Shown: positions 28,599-38,652, counted from the first letter of the stretch. The stretch is 64,000 nucleotides of DNA from Pedobacter rhodius (GCF_027213645.1 NZ_JAPWGL010000001.1:1178001-1242000), one strand, 5' to 3'. Notes: generated by a model not told the origin, from the letters alone. Numbers and translations are program-made.

Positions 28599-29870
28599 TT
28601 AACCAAAAAACATATAGCACAATGCGATTGACGTAATAATGCCAACCAAATCTGCTAACAACATTGCGCCCACCGCATACCTGGTATTTTTAACACTTAC
28701 CGCACCAAAATAAACGGCAATTACATAAAAAGTAGTGTCTGATGAGCCTTGAAGTATGCTCGATAATCTTCCGGCAAAAGAATCTGCGCCGTAGGTTGTC
28801 ATGGTGTCAATCATCATTCCCCGGGCGCCACTGCCGCTCAAGGGTTTAATTAAAGCCGTTGGTATTCCGTCAATAAATCTCGAATCTAAATTGAAATACG
28901 TGCAGACGCTTTTCATGGCATCAATGATAATGGTGAACGTTCCGCTGGTACGCAACAGACTGATGGCAATTAACATCCCAACCAGATAGGGAATAATCCG
29001 GATTGCGGTGTCAAATCCACCCTTGGCACCTTCTACAAAGCCTTCAAAAACATTTATCTTTTTATATAAGCCGCCAAGAACAATCAGGAAGAAAATCAGC
29101 AGCAACAATCCATTACTTAAAACACCCGAAAAGGATTGAAGACCCGTAAGGCTCAAGGTGTTTAAATATAACACCAGGCTGGCAATTACTGCCGATAAGC
29201 CTAAAACCCATGCTAAAATTACAGGCTGGAAAATATTGATCTTCTGCTTAAAAGAAACAATAAACATGGCAGCCATGGTGGCCACAAAAGTCGCAATCAT
29301 GCAAGGAATAAAAATATCAGTAGGGTTGGCTGAATGTAATGATGCCCTTACCGCAATAATACTCACCGGAATTAAGGTTAAACCGGAGGCATGTAAGCAA
29401 AGAAACATAATTTGTGCATTCGAGGCAGTTTCTTTATTTGGGTTAAGTTCCTGTAAACTTTCCATTGCTTTCAGACCAAATGGGGTCGCCGCATTATCCA
29501 GCCCTAATAAATTAGCAGAAAAATTCATAACCATATGTCCTGTTGCAGGATGGCCTTTCGGGATATCGGGGAATAATTTAGAGAAAAAAGGACCGATAAT
29601 TCTTGATAATAAACGAATGCCGCCTGCTTTTTCCGCAATGCTCATAAAGCCCATAAATAATGCCATTACACCGATTAGTTTTAAACAGATGTTTACGGCC
29701 GTCCAGCAGGTTTCGATAACACCATCAATTTTTAAAGGATTTGCAGCATCATCAGCCTTGCCAATAATCATCCAGTTAAAAATATCCGTTTGCCCGAAAA
29801 AGAAACATTTAATACTGGCCACAACAATTGCCACAATAATAAATGCCGACCAGATTCTACTTAATGCCAT
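28599..29870 (-). CDS. SpmA/SpmB-type nucleoside-recognition (Gate) membrane protein
   Basis: 423 residues with about ten membrane segments. The N-terminal half looks like spore maturation protein A (MVMNFSANLLGLDNAATPFG with the conserved N and D) and the C-terminal half like SpmB (IPTALIKPLSGSGARGMM, QGSSDTTFYVIAVYFG). In sporulating Firmicutes these are two genes; here they form one protein, as is common in Bacteroidota. The Gate-domain family is thought to move small solutes; the substrate is not known. It appears to be a single-gene unit. Confidence 0.88.
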   Translation of the reverse strand: MALSRIWSAFIIVAIVVASIKCFFFGQTDIFNWMIIGKADDAANPLKIDGVIETCWTAVNICLKLIGVMALFMGFMSIAEKAGGIRLLSRIIGPFFSKLFPDIPKGHPATGHMVMNFSANLLGLDNAATPFGLKAMESLQELNPNKETASNAQIMFLCLHASGLTLIPVSIIAVRASLHSANPTDIFIPCMIATFVATMAAMFIVSFKQKINIFQPVILAWVLGLSAVIASLVLYLNTLSLTGLQSFSGVLSNGLLLLIFFLIVLGGLYKKINVFEGFVEGAKGGFDTAIRIIPYLVGMLIAISLLRTSGTFTIIIDAMKSVCTYFNLDSRFIDGIPTALIKPLSGSGARGMMIDTMTTYGADSFAGRLSSILQGSSDTTFYVIAVYFGAVSVKNTRYAVGAMLLADLVGIITSIALCYMFFG

Positions 29871-30115
29871 TTAGGTTTTTCGTTTAGTTTTCAGGGTGTA
29901 AAATAGCTTTTTTGCTTCAGAAATAAAAGAAGTCGGAAGTTCGTAATCCGAAGCCTAAAGTTTGCATGGAGAACCAAGTTAACGAAGCATTGATTGATGG
30001 TCAATAGCTGATGGTTAATAGTTTGGGTTATTACAGTGTTCGTTATCCGATAGTTGTCGGATGTGAACTGAAGCGGTGGATAGTATGCTAGTGTGAAGCA
30101 AACTTTTTTCAAAGG

Positions 30116-30155
30116 AAAAAGCCTACAGCTTTCATAATTTTGCTATGTACTTTGT
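30116..30155. repeat. Degenerate duplicate of the 30397-30438 terminator
   Basis: Same order of elements (AAAAAGCC, a stem, TAATTT loop, GCTATG, ACTTT) with scattered substitutions compared with the intact hairpin 280 bp away. Confidence 0.6.
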
Positions 30156-30396
30156 GACCTCTGACTATTAGAAGCATGGCGGTAAAGATTGCCACGTCGT
30201 TACTCCTTGCATCCGATAACTGTCGGATGACAAGTGATCGTATCCAACGCCTCGGTCTGTATCCTCACAGAATGAAATAAAGTAAAGTAACAAAGATTAT
30301 TTCATTGGCAGGAAAGCCGCCTTGTAATGACGACTTTTAGGGACTGGATTTACAAATATTACAGGTCGGCAATCATGGCTATTAACCATCAGCTAT

Positions 30397-30438
30397 AAAA
30401 AAAGCCCATAGCTATCTTAATTTCGCTATGGACTTTTT
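30397..30438 (-). terminator. Terminator of the S9 peptidase gene
   Basis: AAAAAGCCCATAGC / GCTATGGACTTTTT stem with one mismatch, A and T tracts on both sides, 21 bp past the stop on the minus strand. Probably bidirectional. Confidence 0.75.
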
Positions 30439-30458
30439 ATTTCTTGTCTCCGGACTAT

Positions 30459-33317
30459 CTAGGGTTTATCATCAGTCAATTCAAAGCCCCATGTTTTTCC
30501 TTTTTCAGTTGCCGGTACACCGCTGGTCATCCAGGCCGGTGCTTTAGCGCCTTTTAAGTAATAGTCAAAAAACTGTTGTTCACGAATTTGAATATCCTTA
30601 CGGTTCTGGCGCTGAACTAAATTATGTGCTTCACCATTGTAGTTTAACAGCCAAACCGGCTTGCCTAAACGGCGTAAACCGGTAAACATCTCAATACCCT
30701 GGTACCATGGCACGGCACCATCCGCATCATTTGCCATAACTACAACCGGTGTATTTACCTTAGGAAACATAAAAAGAGGAGAGTTCTCAATATACAATTC
30801 TGGTTTTTCCCATAGCGTAGCACCAATACGACTTTGTGTTTTTTCATATTGAAACTGGCGATTCATACCACTTTCCCAGCGAATACCGCCGTAAGCTGAA
30901 GTCATGTTGGCAACGGGTGCACCAGCCCATGCAGCGGCATACATATTGTTTTGGGTAATCAGATACGCCACCTGGTAACCGCCCCAACTTTGGCCCTGAA
31001 TACCAATTTTGCTGCCATCAACCCAGCTGTTTTTCTTTAAACTTTCTACACCTGAATTAATAAATTCAACAGCTGATTGGCCCGGGTAACCTGTTGTATA
31101 AGTAATATCCGGTGCGAAAACCAAATAGCCGTTACTTACGAAGAACGAAATATTTAAACGTGATGGCGTAGGTGCAGGGGCCTGGTAGGTATACAAGCCA
31201 TCAGATAATTTTTCGTAGAAATAAACAATCATTGGATATTTCTTATTAGGGTCGAAGTTTTCAGGTTTATATAAAATACCTTCCGACTGGTAACCTTTTG
31301 GTGTTGTCCATTTCACCAGTTCTGCAGTTCCCCAGTTGTAACTTGCCTGCTGTGGATTTGTACTGGTTAATTTATTTTCTGTTTTGAAATCGGTTGTTAC
31401 ATAAACATCAGGTGAAGCGACATAATTTCCTTTGTCGAAAATGTAAACATCAGCATCTTTTGCTTTCAGTAAATTTGAATATTTGGTTTTACCCATCACC
31501 ACTAAATCAGGGTTTTTAACTGTTCCTGCATTCTTACGATAGAAACCATTTTCTTTAGTAATGTTATTAAATCCATCTAACCAAACCAATTCATTTGCTT
31601 TAACAAATTTAGTATCGGCACCACGCTCGAAACGGTTATCTTGCTGGGTCCTTTCGTAACGGAGTGTAATTTTATTATCACGACCGAAATTATTGGTAAT
31701 GTTTTTTGCAGGTGATTTTCCATCTGGTGAAAACGACCAGATATCGTACCTGTCGTAAATTAATACAGCTTTATCGTCTTCCGTCCATGTTGCTATACCA
31801 TAAGCCTTTGGTGTATCCGGAACATCATTTTCCTCATCGGCAAACTTAACGTTCATGCCGTTGTTCAGTTGGGTCACCTTACCATTAGCCACATTATAAG
31901 TGAACCAGTTTGATGTATTCTCATCAAAATAAATTACATAATTTCCGGCAGGAGAGGCAGAAGCGTTCCCGTTTAATTTTTCAATAATTTTTTTGCGCTG
32001 ACCGGTTTTTGTATCAACCAGGTAATAATCTTTTAAGGTAGAACCACTCCATTGAGATTCAATCCTGCGGCCAAAGTCGGTTGATGCCAAAACAAAGTTT
32101 GCATCGCCATCGCTAACCATATTTGCATCAGGAAGACTTAAATCGGTTAACGGAATTACCTTGGGATCGCTGCTGTAAACGTCGATTACGGAAAGGAAAC
32201 TTTTTTTGCTGTCTCTTTCTGCATTTTTAAGCTGCATAGGTTGCAGGTAGTCATCTTTATAGTTCCAAACATCAACTTTGGCCACTTCAAAATCTACAAT
32301 TGTAGTGTCTTTTGGTTTTTTGACAGGCGCAATGCCGAAGAATAATTTCTTACCATCTTTACTAAAAGAAACCCTGCCATCGCCGCTTACCGACCATTTT
32401 GAAGGTAAACCAGGCATATCATAATCTACAATGATTTGAGCAGTATCTAAGGTTAAAGAGTTATAGTAAACATTGTAGTTTTTGATTTCTTTCTTTTCAG
32501 GATCCTGTTCGCCCACAAAAGCTAAATGTTCGCTTTCCTCATCAAAAGTAAAACCTTTGAAACTTCCTTTTCCGTTTATCAAGGTTTTCAATGTACCTTT
32601 TTCTGTATTTAAAAGATAAACGCCCTGAGGTGCTGTTTTGTCTTTTTTTGTACCGCTGCATGCAAAAACCAATTGTTTACCATCTTTACTGAAAGCATAA
32701 TCAGTAACATATTTATAGGTTTTATCAATACCTGTTAAAAGGTTTTTAACAATAAGATCAGTTCCTTCTTCTTTTTTTGGACTGCCGGCAGGTTCATCAT
32801 CTGCAAAGTCTGTTTCACTATCTTTTTTTGGAGCGGTTACCGACGCTTTTTTAGCAGTATCTAATTTATCCAGTTGATATGCCAGATAACCAAAGCCTGT
32901 TTCAGGCATTTTAAACGATTTTACCCGGGCTACTTTAGCAATAGTATTGCTTGTTAAATTGGCGATGCCCAAAGTATCTTTCGGCATTGCATCTGGCTTT
33001 GTTTTTTTAATTTTTGCCTGACGTAAATCCTTATAAAAAGGCTTTATAAGAAATGCAGCAAATTTAGAATCGTTGCTGAACTGACCTGATGAAGCCCGTG
33101 GTATGCTAATCTTTGAATTTGTTTTCAGGTTTGTGATGAATAATGTTGCATCACCTTCCTGCTGAAGTACACTATATAAAGCCAACTGACCGTTATTTGA
33201 TAGTTGTTTGGTACCTATTGCTTCCCAGGAATCATAAACTTTATGATCTAAGGGTTTCTTCTGTGCATAGGCAACGCTGGCTATGAAAAACAGTAAAAAT
33301 GTTAATCTTTTTTGCAT
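30459..33317 (-). CDS. Secreted S9-family prolyl oligopeptidase-like serine peptidase
   Basis: 952 residues with a signal peptide (FFIASVAYAQ, about 19). The N-terminal two thirds form a beta-propeller-like region; the C-terminal alpha/beta hydrolase domain carries the triad Ser777 in GIQGQSWGGYQ, Asp866 in NDADGAVPWYQG and His898 in NGEAHNLVQ. Family members cleave short peptides after proline or act as dipeptidyl or acylaminoacyl peptidases in the periplasm. The gene is monocistronic with its own terminator. The exact bond specificity cannot be read from sequence. Confidence 0.93.
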   Translation of the reverse strand: MQKRLTFLLFFIASVAYAQKKPLDHKVYDSWEAIGTKQLSNNGQLALYSVLQQEGDATLFITNLKTNSKISIPRASSGQFSNDSKFAAFLIKPFYKDLRQAKIKKTKPDAMPKDTLGIANLTSNTIAKVARVKSFKMPETGFGYLAYQLDKLDTAKKASVTAPKKDSETDFADDEPAGSPKKEEGTDLIVKNLLTGIDKTYKYVTDYAFSKDGKQLVFACSGTKKDKTAPQGVYLLNTEKGTLKTLINGKGSFKGFTFDEESEHLAFVGEQDPEKKEIKNYNVYYNSLTLDTAQIIVDYDMPGLPSKWSVSGDGRVSFSKDGKKLFFGIAPVKKPKDTTIVDFEVAKVDVWNYKDDYLQPMQLKNAERDSKKSFLSVIDVYSSDPKVIPLTDLSLPDANMVSDGDANFVLASTDFGRRIESQWSGSTLKDYYLVDTKTGQRKKIIEKLNGNASASPAGNYVIYFDENTSNWFTYNVANGKVTQLNNGMNVKFADEENDVPDTPKAYGIATWTEDDKAVLIYDRYDIWSFSPDGKSPAKNITNNFGRDNKITLRYERTQQDNRFERGADTKFVKANELVWLDGFNNITKENGFYRKNAGTVKNPDLVVMGKTKYSNLLKAKDADVYIFDKGNYVASPDVYVTTDFKTENKLTSTNPQQASYNWGTAELVKWTTPKGYQSEGILYKPENFDPNKKYPMIVYFYEKLSDGLYTYQAPAPTPSRLNISFFVSNGYLVFAPDITYTTGYPGQSAVEFINSGVESLKKNSWVDGSKIGIQGQSWGGYQVAYLITQNNMYAAAWAGAPVANMTSAYGGIRWESGMNRQFQYEKTQSRIGATLWEKPELYIENSPLFMFPKVNTPVVVMANDADGAVPWYQGIEMFTGLRRLGKPVWLLNYNGEAHNLVQRQNRKDIQIREQQFFDYYLKGAKAPAWMTSGVPATEKGKTWGFELTDDKP

Positions 33318-33441
33318 TTTAGGAATGAATTAATTTGTTGGTTGAGATTCAATCCTTAAAAATTGTAAATTTTTAGCTGAATAGAAAGAATGTATGTCAA
33401 ATATTACAGAATAATAACCTATTCGTTTAGTCTATAAAAAA

Positions 33442-33476
33442 AAAGGCCCGATTTCAAAAAATCGGGCCTTTAATAT
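33442..33476 (-). terminator. Terminator of the glycosyltransferase gene
   Basis: Perfect 12-bp stem AAGGCCCGATTT / AAATCGGGCCTT with a 4-nt loop and a ten-T run on the minus strand, 14 bp after the stop. Confidence 0.93.
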
Positions 33477-33489
33477 CAAAAATTAAAAT

Positions 33490-35760
33490 TTAAGCAAATT
33501 TATCTTCCTGTACTAAGGGGGATGAAAGGGATTCGAATTCAATTTCTGCTGTATTTAAAACCGTTAGATGCGATATAAAATAGGCCAGCGTACTTTCAGC
33601 GCCCTGATTTCGGTTCACACTGTTAAACTGTAATCCATCTGCACAACCATGGGTTTCAAAATCGTAAAGTGGAATATGCAAACTGTTTTTTCCTAAAAAC
33701 CATTCATAACTTATTTGCATCAGACTTAAGTACTTATCATCTTTAGTAATTTCAAATGTTTTGGAATATAATAAAACCATGGCCATAGTTTCTAAAGCCT
33801 GCTGATCGTAAATCGGGTTTTTACCGTGTTTTTTCATCCAGCCTGCATTTCCAACAGGGTTCAAATAACCATTTTCAAAAGAAAAACTATTTAAAAACTC
33901 GATGCTTTCCATTGCAATTCTATAAGATTCTTTATTACCGGTTACCTCATAATGGCATAAAAGGGCTAGCGGAAGAAGTGCATTATCATAAGTTAAAATA
34001 TCCTCATACCAATGCCAATTGCCATCTTTATTAACCTTGTAAGCATCAGTTAATGATTTTGCAAGCTGATTTATTTCTTTAATTAAAAGTTCATCACCGT
34101 GATGCGCACGTAGGTAATGCGCTATACCAATAATTGTGTTAGCCATTGCCCGCAGGTATTTTAACGTTTTAAAATGCGGAACAGCGTTTGAGAAAAGTTC
34201 GCGGCCAAATTCCCGATAGGAATTGTTTGGTCCGGTATTAATCAGATAGCCGAGCGACCATATCGTCCTTCCGAAAGAATCTTCAGAACCAACCTCATCC
34301 AGATAGTTTCTGTTGAAACTTAAAAAGTTTCTGAAATTTCCGTCCTCGCGTTGCATGTATTGAATAAAACTCAGGTACACCGGCATCAACTTTAAAGCTT
34401 TCTGATTTTTATTCTGGTCGTAGGCCATTAAGGACAGAATTAACGCCCTGGCATTATCATCAATACAATAACCTTCTTTTAAATTGGGAATTCCAAATTT
34501 TGCATGCTGGATAATTCCGGTATCATCGGTTAAAAGGGCGATATGATTTAGGTTCAGTGCAGGCATGCTGTCTACATCGATAATTGGCGGAATCGTTCTG
34601 GCAGGTTTTTTTCCTTTAGCCAGGGCTTCCTGCAACGTAGCCATATAAATGTTGCCAATGGCCGGCCATCTTAAATTTAACCCGTATTGGTATGCATTAT
34701 TTTTAAGTAGCTGGTATTTAACCTCATCATCAATTAATGTATTGATAATTTGAGCTAATTGTACATCATTCTTAAAATCGAACAATTTACCACGGTTATC
34801 TGCTAACAATTCCTGTGCATGCCAATATGGTGTAGATACAACTGCTGCACCGGCACCTACGGCGTAAGATAACGTACCACTCGTAATTTGTGCTTCATTA
34901 AGGTATGGTGTAATGTATAAATAACAGGCCGTTAAATATTGATGAAGTTCTTCTTCCGAGACAAATTTATTAACGAATGCAATATTTTGCTCTACGCCTA
35001 AATCTTTAGCCAGGGCTTTAAGGCTGTCGCGGTACTCTTCACCATTATGTTTTACAACGCCGGGGTGTGTATTGCCTAGAATAACATAAAGTACTTCAGG
35101 ATGCTTTTCGACAACATCAGGTAAAGCCTTTATAACAGTTTCAAGCCCTTTATTACGGCTTATAAGCCCAAAGGTGAATAAAACTTTTCTGTTTTTAAAT
35201 AAATCACTTTTCGAAACCGCATTATTGCTGATGGGTTCTAAATCCGGAACACCATGCTCAATTAGTTTAATCTGAACTGATGGAATCTGATAAATACTCG
35301 TTAAAAATAAAACTGCTTTTTTACTCATAACCACTATTTTGGAGGATTTTAAAGCAATTTCCTTAATAATGGTTTGCTGCATAAAATTTGGTTCTTTTAA
35401 AACCGTGTGCAATACGGTAATAAAAGGTTTCTGTAACCTGTTCAAAAGTGATAATAAAAAAATACCGCTATTACCACCATAAATGCCAAATTCATGTTCT
35501 ATAATACAGGTATCTATGTTGCTTTTATTTATAAAGTCTGCGGCATCAATATAATCCTGTTGATTTTGCTGGCGTATAATAAACTTAACATCTTCTGGAT
35601 AAGCGTGTTCATTCAAATCATCTGATTCGTTCATAGCAACAATAAAACTCTGCTCAGCATCATAAGATGAATTTAAGCTTAAAGCATTAACTAAATTCTG
35701 ATTAAATGTAGCTAAACCGCATTCACGTGGAGGATAAGTTGATATATAAGCAATTTTCAT
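33490..35760 (-). CDS. Two-domain protein: GT4-like glycosyltransferase fused to an alpha/alpha-toroid domain
   Basis: 756 residues. Residues 1 to about 385 are a GT-B, family-4-like glycosyltransferase (start MKIAYISTYPPRECGLATF, a nucleotide-sugar region GLISRNKGLETVIKALPDV, and TPYLNEAQITSGTLSYAVGA before the usual acidic motif region). Residues about 400-745 are helical, with EGYCIDDNARALIL, QREDGNFRNFL, YDQQALETMAMVLLYS and recurring helix pairs, resembling an (alpha/alpha)6 toroid of glycoside hydrolases or phosphorylases. It has no signal peptide, so it is cytoplasmic. It may make and process a mannose-type oligosaccharide, but the sugar is not determined. Transcribed alone with a strong terminator. 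Confidence 0.8.
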   Translation of the reverse strand: MKIAYISTYPPRECGLATFNQNLVNALSLNSSYDAEQSFIVAMNESDDLNEHAYPEDVKFIIRQQNQQDYIDAADFINKSNIDTCIIEHEFGIYGGNSGIFLLSLLNRLQKPFITVLHTVLKEPNFMQQTIIKEIALKSSKIVVMSKKAVLFLTSIYQIPSVQIKLIEHGVPDLEPISNNAVSKSDLFKNRKVLFTFGLISRNKGLETVIKALPDVVEKHPEVLYVILGNTHPGVVKHNGEEYRDSLKALAKDLGVEQNIAFVNKFVSEEELHQYLTACYLYITPYLNEAQITSGTLSYAVGAGAAVVSTPYWHAQELLADNRGKLFDFKNDVQLAQIINTLIDDEVKYQLLKNNAYQYGLNLRWPAIGNIYMATLQEALAKGKKPARTIPPIIDVDSMPALNLNHIALLTDDTGIIQHAKFGIPNLKEGYCIDDNARALILSLMAYDQNKNQKALKLMPVYLSFIQYMQREDGNFRNFLSFNRNYLDEVGSEDSFGRTIWSLGYLINTGPNNSYREFGRELFSNAVPHFKTLKYLRAMANTIIGIAHYLRAHHGDELLIKEINQLAKSLTDAYKVNKDGNWHWYEDILTYDNALLPLALLCHYEVTGNKESYRIAMESIEFLNSFSFENGYLNPVGNAGWMKKHGKNPIYDQQALETMAMVLLYSKTFEITKDDKYLSLMQISYEWFLGKNSLHIPLYDFETHGCADGLQFNSVNRNQGAESTLAYFISHLTVLNTAEIEFESLSSPLVQEDKFA

Positions 35761-35888
35761 ATGTATTTCTGGAATTTATATAAAGAACAATGCAAAATTT
35801 AAATAGTTTGGTATTTGCAGCTGATTTACGGGAATAAAAACAATATGAAACCGGATATGTTAGCATCAATATAACTAAGATGTAGATT

Positions 35889-36659
35889 ATGAGATCAATT
35901 TGGAAGGGCGCTATTGGCTTTGGTTTGGTAAATATTCCGGTAAAATTATTTTCAGGTGTACAAAACAGTACGCTCGATCTGGATATGCTTGATGAACGCG
36001 ATCATGCTAAAATTAAGTTTTTGAGGGTAAATGAAAATACCCACAAAGAGGTACCCTATGAAAAAATTGTAAAAGGTTATTTATTGAAAGATAAATACAT
36101 CATTCTGGACAAACACGATTTCGAAGAAGCAGCGCCCGAAAAAACAAAGATAATTGAACTCGAAAATTTTGTTAACCTTAAAGATATTAATCCGGTTTAT
36201 TATGAAACTTCTTATTATACCGAACCCGAAAAGCAGGGTAGAAAAGCATATGCGCTGTTACTAAAAGCCTTGGAGAAATCGGGTAAGGCTGGTATAGGCA
36301 GATTTGTACTCAGAAATACAGAAAACCTATGTGTAATTCATCCAATGGATAATGTAATTGTGATTACGAAAATCAGGTTTCAACAGGAAATCAGAAGTCT
36401 TTCAGATATTACAAAGGTTGAAGGCATATCCATAACTAAAAAAGAAATGGACGTTGGCTTAGCTTTAATTAAACAATACAGTTCTGAATTTGATTTGAGC
36501 GCATTTAAAGATGATTATAGTAATGAGTTGCTTAAAATTATTAAAGCCAAATCGAAAGGAAAGCGGGCAACTGTTAAGAAGATGAAACCTCAAAAGGCAA
36601 GCAGTGATGATTTATATGACCAGTTAATGCAGAGTTTGGGTTCGAAAAAAGGTGCGTAG
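35889..36659 (+). CDS. ku: Ku family DNA end-binding protein
   Basis: 256 residues with the bacterial Ku core: MRSIWKGAIGFGLVNIPVKL at the start, RDHAKIKFLRV, a YETSYYTEPEKQG strand, KAGIGRFVLRNTENL and the bridge region VIHPMDNVIVI. The last 45 residues are Lys-rich and disordered with a terminal helix (DDLYDQLMQSLG), as in the Ku tails that recruit LigD. Ku forms a ring on double-strand ends for non-homologous end joining. The ligase LigD is not in the window. Divergent from the glycosyltransferase gene. Confidence 0.93.
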   Translation: MRSIWKGAIGFGLVNIPVKLFSGVQNSTLDLDMLDERDHAKIKFLRVNENTHKEVPYEKIVKGYLLKDKYIILDKHDFEEAAPEKTKIIELENFVNLKDINPVYYETSYYTEPEKQGRKAYALLLKALEKSGKAGIGRFVLRNTENLCVIHPMDNVIVITKIRFQQEIRSLSDITKVEGISITKKEMDVGLALIKQYSSEFDLSAFKDDYSNELLKIIKAKSKGKRATVKKMKPQKASSDDLYDQLMQSLGSKKGA

Positions 36660-37021
36660 AGGTTTGCGGTTAAAGTTTAGGGCTTAGCGTTTAACGTTTA
36701 GCAAAACGAACAGGTAAGGAATAAGTTTGGAGTAAATTTTAATCACTCCAAACTTATCAAAATAAATCAATTTACTTTAAACATTGTGATGTAGGGCCTG
36801 TTGAAATGCTTAAAATTCATTTTTATACGTCCTTCAACTTTCCGACCGTTAACCGATCAAATCAAAGAAAAATCTTCATCTAGACAGATTTCTCGACTTC
36901 GTTGCACTTCGCTCGAAAGGAAGATACAATGGGTTTTATCTCCCTAACATTTTATCATTTATTGATATTGATTTAAAAAATAAATTAGGCCTAAGGATAA
37001 CTTTTAGCTCGCTATATGATA
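36660..37021. other. Intergenic region between ku and the esterase gene
   Basis: 362 bp with a perfect 13-bp stem at 36721-36757 (ATAAGTTTGGAGT / ACTCCAAACTTAT) without a T run, probably marking the end of ku, and a dispersed-type segment near 36888-36925 (GATTTCTCGACTTCGTTGCA). No gene. Confidence 0.55.
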
Positions 37022-38140
37022 CTATTTAAAAGCTGCTTTTAACTGTTCAGCGGCATATGCCTGTGCTGCTTTAGCTTCCGGAACAACAATGGCCATTCCG
37101 AAAAATTCGTGCGTAACACCTTCATAATTTCTGCTGCTTACTTTTACACCTGCATCAGATAATTTATTGGCGAGCATTACACCATCATCGTGCAAAGGAT
37201 CAATTTCGGCCGTAATTATCGTTGTAGCCGGCAAGCCTTTTAAATTTGCATTCACTAAAGATATTTTTGGGTTTTGGGCCTCAATCATAGTGGTCAGATA
37301 TTTTTCTGTAAACCAGCCCATCATGGCCTTATTTAATGGCTTTGCATCCGCATACATTTTATAAGAATCAGTTTCCATATTTGCCTGCGCTATCGGATAA
37401 ACCAATACTTGGTGAACCGGAATCATAATGTGCTTATCTCTTGCAGCAATCGAAACATTAGCAGCTAAATTACCGCCGGCACTTTCACCCACAACAGCAA
37501 TTTTAGCCGGGTCTGCTTTTAAATCCGAAGCGTTTTTAATGGCCCATTCATACGCGGCAAATGCGTCGTTATGTGCGGTTGGAAATTTGTTTTCAGGTGC
37601 TAAGCGATAAGCTACAGAAATAACTACAGCGCCAACCTGCTCTGCCAGTCCCTGTGCAGAAGCGTTATAAACGTCTAAATTTGCAATAACAAAACCGCCT
37701 CCGTGGTAGTATACAATTAATGGAAACGGACCTTTTCCTTCTTTTGGGGTATATATACGTAAATGAATTTTTCCACCGGTAACATCAATATCTTTTCCCG
37801 TGGTATCAACCTTTGGCTGTGGGATGGTCATGTTATTTTCTTTAACCAAATCCATTACGGCATCTGTTGGTGTATGATTTTTACGTGCATCAACGGCACT
37901 CAAAGTCTCTAATGGTTTGTCTCCGTAGCTAACCAATTTTTCAATTACGGTCTGCATTTCAGGTTTAATGGTTTTCCCCCATTCCGGTGCAGGACCGGCA
38001 GGTTTTAATGCTGCTGTCGCTGTAGAGTCAGTAGTTGAAGAATCGTTATCAGTTGTTGTTTTTGTGCCGCTGTTACAGGCGGTAAAGCCCACCGCCAATA
38101 GGCAAAAAGTAATAGACAGTTTATAAAATTTGTTTTTCAT
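37022..38140 (-). CDS. Alpha/beta hydrolase esterase lipoprotein (HSL type)
   Basis: 372 residues with a lipobox ending at Cys22 (VGFTAC) and a Ser/Thr/Asp-rich linker (about 24-45). The hormone-sensitive-lipase signature is complete: HGGG at 146-149, Ser220 in VVGESAGGN, Asp314 in AEIDPLHDDG and His344 in GVTHEFFG. The family hydrolyses short acyl esters. It should be exported and lipid-anchored. The gene stands alone, divergent from the STAS-like gene at 38280. Confidence 0.92.
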   Translation of the reverse strand: MKNKFYKLSITFCLLAVGFTACNSGTKTTTDNDSSTTDSTATAALKPAGPAPEWGKTIKPEMQTVIEKLVSYGDKPLETLSAVDARKNHTPTDAVMDLVKENNMTIPQPKVDTTGKDIDVTGGKIHLRIYTPKEGKGPFPLIVYYHGGGFVIANLDVYNASAQGLAEQVGAVVISVAYRLAPENKFPTAHNDAFAAYEWAIKNASDLKADPAKIAVVGESAGGNLAANVSIAARDKHIMIPVHQVLVYPIAQANMETDSYKMYADAKPLNKAMMGWFTEKYLTTMIEAQNPKISLVNANLKGLPATTIITAEIDPLHDDGVMLANKLSDAGVKVSSRNYEGVTHEFFGMAIVVPEAKAAQAYAAEQLKAAFK

Positions 38141-38279
38141 AGGTTAATTTTTGTTCATGAAATAATGCTAGCATAACATTATCAATGAGATAACTGTTTT
38201 TATTGGTTTACAACTTTTTAGAATTCATTTAATTTTCAAACATCTTTAAGGATTACGTTGTTCTTATTTAAAAATAAAT

Positions 38280-38645
38280 ATGTTAACAGAAATAACAGGA
38301 TTACCCGATTACGTATTTGGCGTTAGAGCTACAGGTGAAGTGGATAGCAATGATCTTAAAAATGTTTTGCTACCGGGGCTTAAAAGAACGGCAGATACAT
38401 TTGGTGAAATCAGATATCTGTTGATTCTGGATACTGATGTTAAGAATTTCACCGCAGGTGCCTGGGTTCAGGATGCAAAAGCCGGGTTACAGAATTTTAC
38501 CAAATGGAAAAAAATTGCAATTGTAACTTCAGAAAAAGGAGTAGAGTGGTTCACAGATATCTTTACAATAGCTACTCCGGGAAGTTCCAAAGGATTTAAG
38601 CCTGATGAAGTTGAACAAGCCAAAGCCTGGTTAATTGAAGAATAA
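38280..38645 (+). CDS. SpoIIAA/STAS-SEC14-like protein
   Basis: 121 residues matching the small SpoIIAA-like (STAS/SEC14) fold: LPDYVFGVRATGEVDSNDL, then alternating strands and helices, KWKKIAIVTSEKGVEWFTDI and a C-terminal helix DEVEQAKAWLIEE. Proteins of this fold bind lipids or anti-sigma partners, but most of this DUF3478-like group have no assigned role. It lies 7 bp upstream of a tiny Lys-rich gene and may share its transcript. Confidence 0.8.
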   Translation: MLTEITGLPDYVFGVRATGEVDSNDLKNVLLPGLKRTADTFGEIRYLLILDTDVKNFTAGAWVQDAKAGLQNFTKWKKIAIVTSEKGVEWFTDIFTIATPGSSKGFKPDEVEQAKAWLIEE

Positions 38646-38652
38646 TTTAACA

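Larger units (their letters stand above)
29871..30458. other. Intergenic region of decayed dispersed repeats
   Basis: 588 bp. Contents: two hairpins of the same kind (ATCCGATAGTTGTCGGAT near 30048-30066 and CATCCGATAACTGTCGGATG near 30210-30229), a segment AAGATTGCCACGTCGTTACT near 30186-30205 related to 28358-28388, and a degenerate duplicate of the downstream terminator at 30116-30155. No gene. Confidence 0.65.

Noticed and set aside
29158-29874. Plus-strand 238-codon frame opposite the SpmA/SpmB gene
   Set aside because: It is an antisense shadow of a well-supported membrane protein gene.
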